In this document: piece after piece, positions 21,667-29,851 of the stretch | Layout: each line of letters starts with the position of its first letter | Numbering within the stretch: the stretch's first letter is position 1 | NCBI GenBank assembly: GCA_030431435.1 | Contig: JAUIJI010000012.1 | Coordinates: forward strand, 1 to 37,138 | Length of the DNA stretch: 37,138 nt | Direction of reading: 5' to 3' | Source of the DNA: Alphaproteobacteria bacterium | Lineage (GTDB): Bacteria; Pseudomonadota; Alphaproteobacteria; Sphingomonadales; Sphingomonadaceae | Position numbers and translations under genes: made by a program | The notes under the pieces: generated by a model | The model's input: only the letters and a program-made list of their open reading frames with translations | Databases searched by the model: none | Told to the model about the DNA's origin: nothing

Positions 21667-21798
21667 AGTGATCCGCGCAATAGTCGCTTTGCACTGTGCT
21701 GGCTATATCCATAGTCGAGGTAAAGTGGACGCGATTGGCGGCGAACCACGTGGTTTCCCGAATGCCGGTGAGGGAGCGCGCGCCATAGCCTTGGCTGC

Positions 21799-22239
21799 AT
21801 GGCGACCATCATCACAATACTCCGCCTGGCCCTGCTCCCGCTCCTGCTGGTCTGCGTCCCCAATGCTGTCTCGGCACAAGACGCGGAGCAGGGCGCCTTT
21901 TCCATCTGCACAGGCAGCGGGCGGGTGACCTGCGTCGTCGATGGCGACACCATCTGGTATCGTGGAGAGAAGATCCGCATCGCGGATATCAACACGCCGG
22001 AAATCTCGCGCCCGTCGTGCGAGAGCGAGGCGCGGCTGGGTGAGCTGGCGACCCGGCGCTTGCTGGCGCTGCTCAATGCAGGCCCTTTCACGCTGGAACG
22101 CGATGGCCGCGATACCGATCGCTATGGCCGCCTGCTGCGGGTGATCACCCGCGACGGGCGCAGCCTTGGCGATATCCTCGTCGCCGAAGGGCTGGCGGAA
22201 GAGTGGCAAGGCCGTCGCGGCGACTGGTGCGCTGCTTGA
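21799..22239 (+). CDS. Thermonuclease (SNase-like) family protein, secreted
   Basis: Signal peptide; CVVDGDTIWYRGEKIRIADINTPEIS; RDTDRYGRLLR. Confidence 0.9.
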   Translation: MATIITILRLALLPLLLVCVPNAVSAQDAEQGAFSICTGSGRVTCVVDGDTIWYRGEKIRIADINTPEISRPSCESEARLGELATRRLLALLNAGPFTLERDGRDTDRYGRLLRVITRDGRSLGDILVAEGLAEEWQGRRGDWCAA

Positions 22240-22298
22240 AGCAGTCCAAGCGGTCTTGGGCTTGCCAAAGTCGGGCATCGCGGTGATGCTGCATCCCC

Positions 22299-23075
22299 AT
22301 GAAACGCAAGGACTATGAAAAGGCGCTCGAGCCGCTGGAGCACGAGCTGGTGGCCATGGCCCATTGGGCGAAAGCCAAGGGAGAGCGCATTTGCGTGATC
22401 TTCGAAGGGCGCGACACCGCTGGCAAGGGCGGCACGATCAAGGCGATCAGCCAGCGCATCAACCCGCGCCAGTGCCGCGTGGTAGCCCTGCCCAAGCCGA
22501 CCGAGACCGAGCGCACGCAATGGTATTTCCAGCGCTATGTCCCGCACCTGCCTGCCGCTGGCGAGATCGTGCTGTTCGACCGCAGCTGGTATAACCGCGC
22601 GGGCGTGGAAAAGGTGATGGGCTTTGCCACTGACGATCAGGTCACCGCCTTCCTGCACGATGCGCCCCGCTTCGAACGCATGCTGACAGACGACGGCATC
22701 CGACTGTTCAAGTACTGGCTGAGCTGCGACCAGGAGCATCAGGAAGAACGCTTCGCCGAGCGGCTGGAAGACCCGCTCAAGCGCTGGAAGCTCTCACCCA
22801 TCGATATCAAGGCGCGCACCCGCTTTGCCGACTATTCCGCCGCGCGCGAGGCGATGTTCGCCGCCACGCACACCGAATATGCGCCGTGGACCGTGGTGGA
22901 TTACAATGACCAGAAGCAGGGCCGCCTCACCCTGATCCGCAACCTCCTCGACCGCTTGCCCGACACCGCCGTGCCGCAGGAAGAGATCGACTGGCCCGAA
23001 CTGGATCACGAGCCGCTGGACGAGGAGTTCCGCCTGATCCAGCCGATCCCGCATTACGAGGCGGATGATGGCTGA
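22299..23075 (+). CDS. ppk2: Polyphosphate kinase 2
   Basis: VIFEGRDTAGKGGTIKAI, FDRSWYNRAGVEKVMGF, KYWLSCDQEHQEERF. Confidence 0.95.
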   Translation: MKRKDYEKALEPLEHELVAMAHWAKAKGERICVIFEGRDTAGKGGTIKAISQRINPRQCRVVALPKPTETERTQWYFQRYVPHLPAAGEIVLFDRSWYNRAGVEKVMGFATDDQVTAFLHDAPRFERMLTDDGIRLFKYWLSCDQEHQEERFAERLEDPLKRWKLSPIDIKARTRFADYSAAREAMFAATHTEYAPWTVVDYNDQKQGRLTLIRNLLDRLPDTAVPQEEIDWPELDHEPLDEEFRLIQPIPHYEADDG

Positions 23076-23091
23076 TGCCTGAGGCGCGAAT

Positions 23092-23118
23092 GGGCGAGCC
23101 GGGAGAACCGGCCCGCCC
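23092..23118. terminator. Candidate bidirectional hairpin between convergent ppk2 and carbonic anhydrase genes
   Basis: GGGCGaGCCGG-gagaa-CCGGCcCGCCC; no clear T tract. Confidence 0.35.
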
Positions 23119-23127
23119 ACCACATGC

Positions 23128-23853
23128 TTACGGCAGGTCGAAGAAGTCCACCCCGCCGGTTTCGAGGCTGTAGTAAGCCCCCACCACCTTGAGCCGCCCT
23201 TCGGCTTGCGGGTTCATCATGATCGGATCGGTCTGGTTGCGCAGCTGGTTGACCACGCGGCTGACATTGGCCCGCACCGAGTTTTCGAGGAAGTCGCCCT
23301 CCTTGTCGCGCACCGAGAGTACTGCGGGGATGATCGGTTCCACCATCGGGCCGATCGAGCCGGGGAAGGTGGCGTTCTCGGTCACCACCTTGCTCGCCGC
23401 ATCCACCGCGCCGCAGCTTTCGTGGCCCATCACCACCACCAGCGGCACGTTGAGCACCGCCACGGCATATTCGATCGAGCCCAGCGCCACCGTGTCCACC
23501 GTGTTGCCGGCATTGCGGATAATGAACAACTCGCCCAGCCCGCGACCGAACAACAATTCGGGCGGCACGCGGCTGTCCGAACAGGTCACATAGGCTGCAA
23601 AGGGCTGCTGCCCGCGCGCCAGGTCGAGCCGCCGCTGTGCGCTCGTCAACACGCTGGTCTGTTCGCCTGCGAGGAAGGCGCGGTTGCCTTCGCGCAGCAG
23701 CTCCAGCGCCTCGTCCGGGGTCAGGTCAGCGCCTGCCGGTGCCGCCGCCATTCCGGGCGATCCCTGCGCCGAAGCCACCGTTGAAGTGCCTGCCAGTGCC
23801 GCTGCGCCCATTGCGCCTGCACTGCCGACCAATTGCCTTCTTGTCATCATCAC
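23128..23853 (-). CDS. Beta-class carbonic anhydrase with twin-arginine signal
   Basis: MTRRQLVGSAGAMGAAALAGTSTVASA; YVTCSDSRVPPELLF; VVMGHESCGAV. Confidence 0.93.
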   Translation of the reverse strand: MMMTRRQLVGSAGAMGAAALAGTSTVASAQGSPGMAAAPAGADLTPDEALELLREGNRAFLAGEQTSVLTSAQRRLDLARGQQPFAAYVTCSDSRVPPELLFGRGLGELFIIRNAGNTVDTVALGSIEYAVAVLNVPLVVVMGHESCGAVDAASKVVTENATFPGSIGPMVEPIIPAVLSVRDKEGDFLENSVRANVSRVVNQLRNQTDPIMMNPQAEGRLKVVGAYYSLETGGVDFFDLP

Positions 23854-23935
23854 GAACTCCTGTGTCTGTTTTGTCAGGTTGAAAAGTCATCCCTCCAAGG
23901 AACGCCGCGCCATCCATCTCGCGGCGTGAAGTCGA

Positions 23936-25138
23936 TCAGGCTGTTTGCGGCGTTGCAGCCTCCTTTCCTGCTTCGGGCTTTGGCAAGCTGCGCGAGAGCA
24001 GCAGGTAGCCTGCAATCGCCGCGACCAGCGATCCGCCGAGCACGCCGATCTTGACCGCGTCGATCATCGCCTGGTCCGCAAAGGCGAGGTTGCCGATGAA
24101 CAGGCTCATGGTGAAACCGATGGCGGCGAGCAGTGACAAGCCGTGCAGCTGGCGCCAGTTGATGCTCTCGGGCATGCTGGCCCAGCCCAGTTTCACCGCA
24201 GCCCAGGCAAAGCCGAAGATGCCGACCTGCTTGCCGATCAGGAGGCCCAGCGCGATGCCCAGCGGCAGCGGCGCAAGCACGTCCGACAGCTCGAGCCCGC
24301 CCAATGCCACACCGGCATTGGCGAAGCCGAAGATCGGGATCACGAGGAAGGCGACATAGGGGTGCAGGCCATGCTCCATCCGCTCGAGCAGGGAGCCATC
24401 GCGGGTCTTCATGGGCACGCACATGGCAGCAGCGACACCGGCTAGCGTGGCGTGAACGCCGCTCTTCAGGACAAAGACCCACAGGATGATGGTGAGCACG
24501 ACATAGGGAACCGATGAAGCAACCCTGGCGCGGCCCACCGCCGCCAGCACCGCCAGCGTGACGGCTGCACCTGCCAGCATCGCAAGGTCCGTTTCTGCCG
24601 TGTAGAACAGCGCGATGATCGTGATCGCGCCGATGTCGTCGATCACCGCGATGGCCAGCAGCAGCGCCTTCAGCGCCACCGGCACGCGCGGGCCGAGCAG
24701 CGAGAGGATGCCGAGCGCAAAGGCGATGTCTGTCGCCGCCGGGATCGCCCAGCCGGAGAGGTTCTCAGGCGTGCCCCAGTTGATGCCGAGGAACACCAGT
24801 GCCGGGATCGCCATGCCGCCCAGCGCCGCGAACAGCGGGAGCGAGGCCTTGTCCCATGAGTCGAGTTGGCCTGCCAGCGCCTCGCGCTTCACCTCCAGGC
24901 CGACAAGGAAGAAGAACACCGCCATCAGCCCGTCGTTGATCCACAGGATCAGCGGCTTCTCGATCATCAGCGCGCCAAGCCCCGCGATGGCGGGGGTCTG
25001 CAGCCAGCTCGAATAGAGCGACGCCGCCGGGCTGTTGGCAACGACCAGCGCGACGGCGGCGGCCACCATCAGCACGATACCGGCGGCGCTTTCCTTTTGC
25101 AGGAAGTCTCGCAAGGCGGGGGCGATTGTCTTCAGCAT
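23936..25138 (-). CDS. nhaA: Na+/H+ antiporter NhaA
   Basis: LWINDGLMAVFFFLVGLEVKRE, PAATDIAFALGILSLLG, AVIDDIGAI. Confidence 0.97.
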   Translation of the reverse strand: MLKTIAPALRDFLQKESAAGIVLMVAAAVALVVANSPAASLYSSWLQTPAIAGLGALMIEKPLILWINDGLMAVFFFLVGLEVKREALAGQLDSWDKASLPLFAALGGMAIPALVFLGINWGTPENLSGWAIPAATDIAFALGILSLLGPRVPVALKALLLAIAVIDDIGAITIIALFYTAETDLAMLAGAAVTLAVLAAVGRARVASSVPYVVLTIILWVFVLKSGVHATLAGVAAAMCVPMKTRDGSLLERMEHGLHPYVAFLVIPIFGFANAGVALGGLELSDVLAPLPLGIALGLLIGKQVGIFGFAWAAVKLGWASMPESINWRQLHGLSLLAAIGFTMSLFIGNLAFADQAMIDAVKIGVLGGSLVAAIAGYLLLSRSLPKPEAGKEAATPQTA

Positions 25139-25265
25139 GGATTGTCCCTTTTTGCGGGGCTTTCCGGTGTTCCGGGAGGTAGTGCGCGGAGGATGGCCTG
25201 TCCCTGAGTGAGGGGATGGGGGGAACCGGCACAGCACCACCCCCCGCGCGCGCCGCAGGTGCCTG

Positions 25266-25448
25266 TCAGGCCACCTGTGGCGATTTCGAGCGTCGCGTCA
25301 GGCGATGGATCATGTCCTTCACCCTCAGCTTCATCTTCTTCAATCGGGTAAGTTCGAGCTGGTCGGGCACACGGCGCTTCATCGCTGCGCGCAGGGCGTC
25401 ATCGATGCGCTGGTGCATCTCGATCAAACGATACAAACGGGCCGTCAT
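25266..25448 (-). CDS. DUF465/YdcH family small protein
   Basis: MTARLYRLIEMHQRIDDALRAAMKRRVPDQLELTRLKKMKLRVKDMIHRL. Confidence 0.85.
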   Translation of the reverse strand: MTARLYRLIEMHQRIDDALRAAMKRRVPDQLELTRLKKMKLRVKDMIHRLTRRSKSPQVA

Positions 25449-25758
25449 CCTTGGTCTCCTTGAAAAGGACATCACGAGGGTGATCGGTCAGCTGTTTGCG
25501 CTGATGTTTCCGGGAGGTTTGCGGGTCCCGGAGTCAAGAGCGCATCGGCTGTCCGATGCGGTCCGACATCACGAGCGTCAAATGAGAACGCCCGCCAGAG
25601 GGGCCCGGTCCGCATCTTCAATTTGAGAGCGATTCACTCTGATTTCAAGAGGCTGTGTGCGATTTTTATTTGACATTTTATCAGTATGTTACGCGACAAC
25701 CGGCGCTCGACCACCGCCTTTGGTCCCTGTCGGCTTGTATCGCGAATCAGCCTGTCGC

Positions 25759-26319
25759 ATGGTCGAATCGATGGTTCGCACACCCCGCTTTGACCGTGGC
25801 CCCGCCGCGCGCCGCCGCTGGTTGCAGCGCCTGTGGCGACGAAGCCGCTATATCCTGCTCCTCGGCCTGCTGCTCCTCGCCTGGCAGCTGTGGAGCGATC
25901 CGCAGATGCGCGCGCGGATCGGCCTGCCGGTGGCGGAGGGCGAGCTGGTCACCACCCGCTTTCCCCTGTGCGACGCGCCCGGCTATGCGCGCAATTGCGT
26001 GGTCGATGGCGACACCTTCCGCATCGGCAACCGCCGCATCCGCATAGAGGGCATCGACGCGCCCGAACGCGAAGGCCGGTGCCCCGCCGAAAGCGAAGCG
26101 GCGGTGGCCTCCACACGCGCCCTCGCCCGATGGCTCAACATCGGCCCGTTCCACATGCTGCCTGCAGGCAGCGTACCGCGTGACCAATATGGCCGCGAAT
26201 TGCAGCGCGCCTGGCGCGTGACGGAGGACGGGCGGTACGAGGACCTCGCCGACATCCTTGTCCACTCCGGCCAAGCTGTCGAGTTCGGCCGAGGCGGCGC
26301 CAGCCGCTGGTGTGGCTGA
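25759..26319 (+). CDS. Thermonuclease (SNase-like) family protein, membrane-anchored
   Basis: N-terminal TM helix; CVVDGDTFRIGNRRIRIEGIDAPERE; RDQYGRELQ. Confidence 0.87.
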   Translation: MVESMVRTPRFDRGPAARRRWLQRLWRRSRYILLLGLLLLAWQLWSDPQMRARIGLPVAEGELVTTRFPLCDAPGYARNCVVDGDTFRIGNRRIRIEGIDAPEREGRCPAESEAAVASTRALARWLNIGPFHMLPAGSVPRDQYGRELQRAWRVTEDGRYEDLADILVHSGQAVEFGRGGASRWCG

Positions 26320-26339
26320 GCCGCGCCCGAAAGCCCAGC

Positions 26340-26600
26340 TTACTCGGCCGTATCGCCTTCGGCAGCGCCATCCTCGGCCATTGCACCGTCCATTTCCTCG
26401 GCCGGAACATTGGTCATTTCGGTTTCGGGCAGCTCGACATCCACGCCCTCGGCATCGACCGGCGTGGTGATCAGCTCACCGCCGCTCATGTCCTCGGCGT
26501 CAGCTTCCAGCTCCACTTCCTCGGACTGGCAGGCGGCCAGCGAGAGGGCGAATGCGCCGATCATGGCGGCGCGGACTGCGGTGCGTGCGCGTGTTGTCAT
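26340..26600 (-). CDS. Small acidic putative lipoprotein
   Basis: MTTRARTAVRAAMIGAFALSLAACQSEE lipobox followed by a very acidic tail. Confidence 0.6.
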   Translation of the reverse strand: MTTRARTAVRAAMIGAFALSLAACQSEEVELEADAEDMSGGELITTPVDAEGVDVELPETEMTNVPAEEMDGAMAEDGAAEGDTAE

Positions 26601-26705
26601 TGAAACGAACTCCCTTGCGAGCCGGCAGCCCCATGCTGCCCGCTTTGCCTGATTGTGCGAAGTTGCGCGCGATGACGCAAGCGCCTGATTAAAGCCGCTC
26701 GCGCC

Positions 26706-26858
26706 TCAGGCCTGCGCTTTCTCATGCGAGGCAAGCAAGCCCTGCAATACGGCCACGCGCTTGCGCTCCTCGGTGAAGCTCTTTTCGGGATGCGCGGCAA
26801 TCTGGTCGAGAAGATTCCGCAATTCCCGCTTGCGATCGTCAATGCTGGTTTCCTGCAT
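26706..26858 (-). CDS. Small hypothetical protein
   Basis: MQETSIDDRKRELRNLLDQIAAHPEKSFTEERKRVAVLQGLLASHEKAQA; plausible coiled coil. Confidence 0.5.
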   Translation of the reverse strand: MQETSIDDRKRELRNLLDQIAAHPEKSFTEERKRVAVLQGLLASHEKAQA

Positions 26859-26981
26859 CGTTTCTCTCCTTTCCAAAGGAGAGAACGCAAAAGGCCGCCG
26901 ATGGTTTCGACACAATCGGCCACGCCGCGCCCGGTGATGGAACGCTCCTTGCCTTTGTAAGACAGTGCCGGGAGGCGGCCC

Positions 26982-27407
26982 TCAACCATCGCAACCCTCC
27001 CCGCGCGCGAGTTGCGCGACCAACTGCAGCAGCGCGGAATTGTCCGCTTTCCAGCGGGTTGCGCGGTATTTGCCGCGATACATAACCACCTGCGCCAGCC
27101 CGGTGGCGAGCCTGTATCCGGCATCGAGCCCCGTGGACTTTGCGGAAGAGGTCGCAACACTGCTCCGCCCCCTGCCCAGCGCCACGTCCCACGCCGCCGC
27201 AAACCCCGCCGCCCCGGCCCGCTTGCGCAAGCGATAGGCGCTGGTCTTGTCCTTCCCCACCATCGCCGCCGCCGTGGTGACGCAGCGCGTCTGCGCCAGA
27301 TAACCGATAAACGCCGCCTGCCGCTCCGGCGTCCACCCGTCATGCCGCGGGCTGACGGGGACAGGGTGGAACGCAGGGATGCGGCGGCGGGTGCGGGTGC
27401 TGCTCAT
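26982..27407 (-). CDS. HTH-like hypothetical protein
   Basis: MSSTRTRRR...WTPERQAAFIGYLAQTRCVTTAAAMVGKDKTSAYRLRKRAGAAGFAAAWDVALG; start trimmed out of the repeat. Confidence 0.65.
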   Translation of the reverse strand: MSSTRTRRRIPAFHPVPVSPRHDGWTPERQAAFIGYLAQTRCVTTAAAMVGKDKTSAYRLRKRAGAAGFAAAWDVALGRGRSSVATSSAKSTGLDAGYRLATGLAQVVMYRGKYRATRWKADNSALLQLVAQLARGEGCDG

Positions 27408-27446
27408 GCGCGGGAGGGTGGCGGAGGAATGCTGGTGTAGGAAAGT

Positions 27447-27536
27447 GCCCACCCCTAACCCCTCCCGCAAGCGGGAGGGGGACATGGTTGCGCCAGGAAT
27501 CTCCCCTCCCGCTTGCGGGAGGGGCCGGGGGTGGGC
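27447..27536. repeat. Family A palindromic element (short-short)
   Basis: gcccacccc-taa-cccctcccgcaagcgggagggg...cccctcccgcttgcgggagggg-ccgg-gggtgggc; 9-bp outer inverted repeat enclosing two 10-bp hairpins. Confidence 0.92.
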
Positions 27537-27581
27537 AATCCAAACCTTGCCGCAACCACCCCACATGACCAAAACCACAAC

Positions 27582-27941
27582 ATGCCCGAATGGACACCCC
27601 GCAACACCACCCGCGCCCGCACCCTGCGCCGCGAGGCGACACCGGCAGAACGCACGCTGTGGGAGCACCTGTCACGCGGCCAATGCGGGGCAAAGTTCAG
27701 CCGCCAGATGCCGCTCGGCCCTTACTTCGCCGATTTCCTGTGCCGGTCACTCAGGCTGGTGGTGGAATGCGACGGCTTCAGCCACGACCTCGAACCGGAG
27801 AAGGACGCCCGCCGCGATGGCTCGATGCAGGCCGAGGGCTACACCGTCCTGCGCTTTGCCAATGAGGACGTGCTGCACAACACCGAAGGCGTGGTGCAGA
27901 TGATCAGGCAGGAAGTAGAACGCCTGAAATCCAAGACCTGA
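27582..27941 (+). CDS. DUF559 endonuclease-domain protein (DUF559-A)
   Basis: RARTLRREATPAERTLWEHLSRGQCGAKFSRQMPLGPYFADFLCRSLRLVVECDGFSHD...VLRFANEDVLHNTEGVVQMI. Confidence 0.9.
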   Translation: MPEWTPRNTTRARTLRREATPAERTLWEHLSRGQCGAKFSRQMPLGPYFADFLCRSLRLVVECDGFSHDLEPEKDARRDGSMQAEGYTVLRFANEDVLHNTEGVVQMIRQEVERLKSKT

Positions 27942-27944
27942 AAA

Positions 27945-28010
27945 TCCCTCCCGCTTGCGGGAGGGAAGCGAGACTTGGCGGCTCCCCCGCCTAGTCGCAG
28001 CAGGGTGGGC
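27945..28010. repeat. Family A long arm
   Basis: tccctcccgcttgcgggaggga-agcgagacttggcggctcccccgcctagtcgcagcagggtgggc, starting 3 bp after the DUF559-A stop. Confidence 0.9.
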
Positions 28011-28066
28011 AATCCCACCACCCGCTATTACGCACCATGGGGCAAGTGGGGCCTTCCGGCCCCATG

Positions 28067-28211
28067 CCCACCCCTAACCGCTGTGGCTGCGCCACGCCTT
28101 CGGCTCCCCGCAGGCGGGAGGGGGACTGGGTAGCGCCAATCCTCACCCCTCCCGCTTGCGGGAGGGGCAGCGAGACTTATCAGCTTGCTGATTAGTCGCA
28201 GCGGGGTGGGC
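28067..28211. repeat. Family A palindromic element (degenerate short arm + long arm)
   Basis: gcccacccctaaccg...ccccgcaggcgggaggggg...cccctcccgcttgcgggagggg-cagcgagacttatcagcttgctgattagtcgcagcggggtgggc. Confidence 0.85.
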
Positions 28212-28221
28212 TTTCAGCCGA

Positions 28222-28345
28222 GGGAATTAGGTATACTGTCCCCCGAATTCTATGGGTGAGGGAATTAGGTATACTGTCCCCGGAATTCTATCCCCGGAAT
28301 TCTATGCCCGGAATTCCCCAGGTATACGGAATTCCCCTGAATTCC
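28222..28345. repeat. 32-bp direct repeat gggaattaggtatactgtccccSgaattctat (2 copies) plus truncated fragments
   Basis: Copies 28222-28253 and 28260-28291 (one mismatch), partial ccccggaattctat at 28292-28305, further gaattc-containing remnants to about 28345. Confidence 0.9.
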
Positions 28346-28365
28346 AAAAAGCACCAGCATTCCCC

Positions 28366-28495
28366 GGGAACAACCGGGAATAACCGGTAATAAGCGGTAA
28401 TAAGCGGTAATAAGCGGTAATAGGCGCTAATGCAGGCTAATGCAGGCTAATGCAGGCTAATGCAGGCTAATGCAGGCTAATGCAGGCTAATGCAG
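28366..28495. repeat. 13-unit decamer tandem array
   Basis: gggaacaacc, gggaataacc, ggtaataagc x3, ggtaataggc, gctaatgcag x7. Confidence 0.97.
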
Positions 28496-28532
28496 GCGGC
28501 CCAACCATCAATTCCACTCAGTGGTCAACTCA

Positions 28533-29798
28533 CTAATCGCCGTCACCTTTTGACAATGGTAAACGGTAGGAATCACTCGCGCCCTTCCGATCTTCAACCG
28601 ACTTAACAGCGTTGATCCAAGCCGCAAATGAGCGGGTTGGAAGCCGATAGAAGCCTTGCCTAGTTGGGTCTGCGATTAGAATGTTACGCGTCTTTAACGC
28701 ATTCAAAGCATTGGAGACGGTCGTCGAGCTCTCACCCGAAAGGTTCAAAATCTGCTTTCGCGAAAGCCATTGATCTCCGAAGTCAGCCATTGAATTTAGG
28801 ATATTGCGATATCTCTCCGAGGATATCTTTCCATAATACAAGTCGTCAAAGTACTTGCTTCCCAGCTGAGCGATCGCGCCGTCCTTGTCATATGCGCCGT
28901 TAACAACATCAAGGGCATCAATATCGTCGTCAGTGTCGGCTTCAAAAGCACAATAGGAAAATTGTTGGATAAAGTGGGGATAGCCTTCAGAAAGTTCAGC
29001 CAAGAGATCCAAACCATCGTCTGAAATCGAGGTTTTGCGATCATTTTTAGAATTTGCTTCACTCAAGCCACGTCTGACCACCTCTTTCCTCTCGTCCGGC
29101 GCCAAAGGAGAAAGGCTTAAGAGATTGAAAATGCGAGCTGCCGATGGATGGCTGCTACGAATTCTATCTAAGAGAACCGGCAGTCCAGCCAATCCAAAAA
29201 CAACATTGTTGCAACCAATCCTGGAAAGCCGCTCAGTGAAGTACTTTGTGAACTCCCCCAGCCCGGCTTCGGAGCTAGGCGCATCTGCTTCGTCGATAGC
29301 AATGAATATGCCGTCAAACTCGGCTTTTTCACAAAACTCTGCCATCTTGTCGGCAAGCTCGTCCCGAACGCTTTCAGGTTCGACGACTTCGGACTGCTTA
29401 TGATAACGAACGCCGAGAACTTCCCAATTCGACAAGAACTCCCAAACAGATTTTGCCGCCTCGACCTTCGCTTGAATTCTCTGAAGCTCAGATTTGAACT
29501 GTCGAGCAATCGCACGAACGATCTCTAGCTGACTCGCGACATTCCCGAGTTCAACTGGAATAACCAAAAAGTTGAGGTCAGCACCACCTAACGGTTTGAT
29601 CCGACCAGAAGCGAAGTTCGAAACGAGAAACAGAAGGGAGGATTTGCCAATTCCTCGCTCGCCTTCAATTATGAAATGTATCGGGTTGCCGTGCTTCGTT
29701 TGAAACAACGATTTCTCCACGGCTTCGATTTCCGCAGTGCGGCCGGTAAACATTCCCGGGGCGACAATGCCATTAGGCTGAAAGGGATTGAATTTCAC
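28533..29798 (-). CDS. AAA+ ATPase, ORC1/Cdc6-like with C-terminal winged-helix-like region
   Basis: Walker A GERGIGKSS; Walker B FDGIFIAIDEAD; C-terminal SRKQILNLSGESSTTVSNALNALKTRNILIADPTRQGFYRL; visibly AT-richer than neighbours. Confidence 0.85.
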   Translation of the reverse strand: MKFNPFQPNGIVAPGMFTGRTAEIEAVEKSLFQTKHGNPIHFIIEGERGIGKSSLLFLVSNFASGRIKPLGGADLNFLVIPVELGNVASQLEIVRAIARQFKSELQRIQAKVEAAKSVWEFLSNWEVLGVRYHKQSEVVEPESVRDELADKMAEFCEKAEFDGIFIAIDEADAPSSEAGLGEFTKYFTERLSRIGCNNVVFGLAGLPVLLDRIRSSHPSAARIFNLLSLSPLAPDERKEVVRRGLSEANSKNDRKTSISDDGLDLLAELSEGYPHFIQQFSYCAFEADTDDDIDALDVVNGAYDKDGAIAQLGSKYFDDLYYGKISSERYRNILNSMADFGDQWLSRKQILNLSGESSTTVSNALNALKTRNILIADPTRQGFYRLPTRSFAAWINAVKSVEDRKGASDSYRLPLSKGDGD

Positions 29799-29851
29799 CG
29801 AAACAGCTTATCGCTTTGACCAAGATACTTCAATCTACAGCATACCAATCC

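Noticed and set aside
27408-27668. N-terminal extension of the HTH-like ORF through the family A repeat
   Set aside because: The extension simply translates the palindrome (HPRPLPQAGGEIPG...SPSRLREGLGVG); an internal ATG at 27407 is the more plausible start.
28047-28064. Terminator hairpin tggggccttccggcccca
   Set aside because: Perfect short palindrome but no T tract, and it lies in the spacer between family A arms, so it is more likely part of the repeat complex.
28222-28345. Intact insertion sequence
   Set aside because: Only short repeat remnants; no transposase ORF in the window.
28366-28495. CRISPR array
   Set aside because: Contiguous 10-bp tandem units with no spacers and no cas genes nearby.
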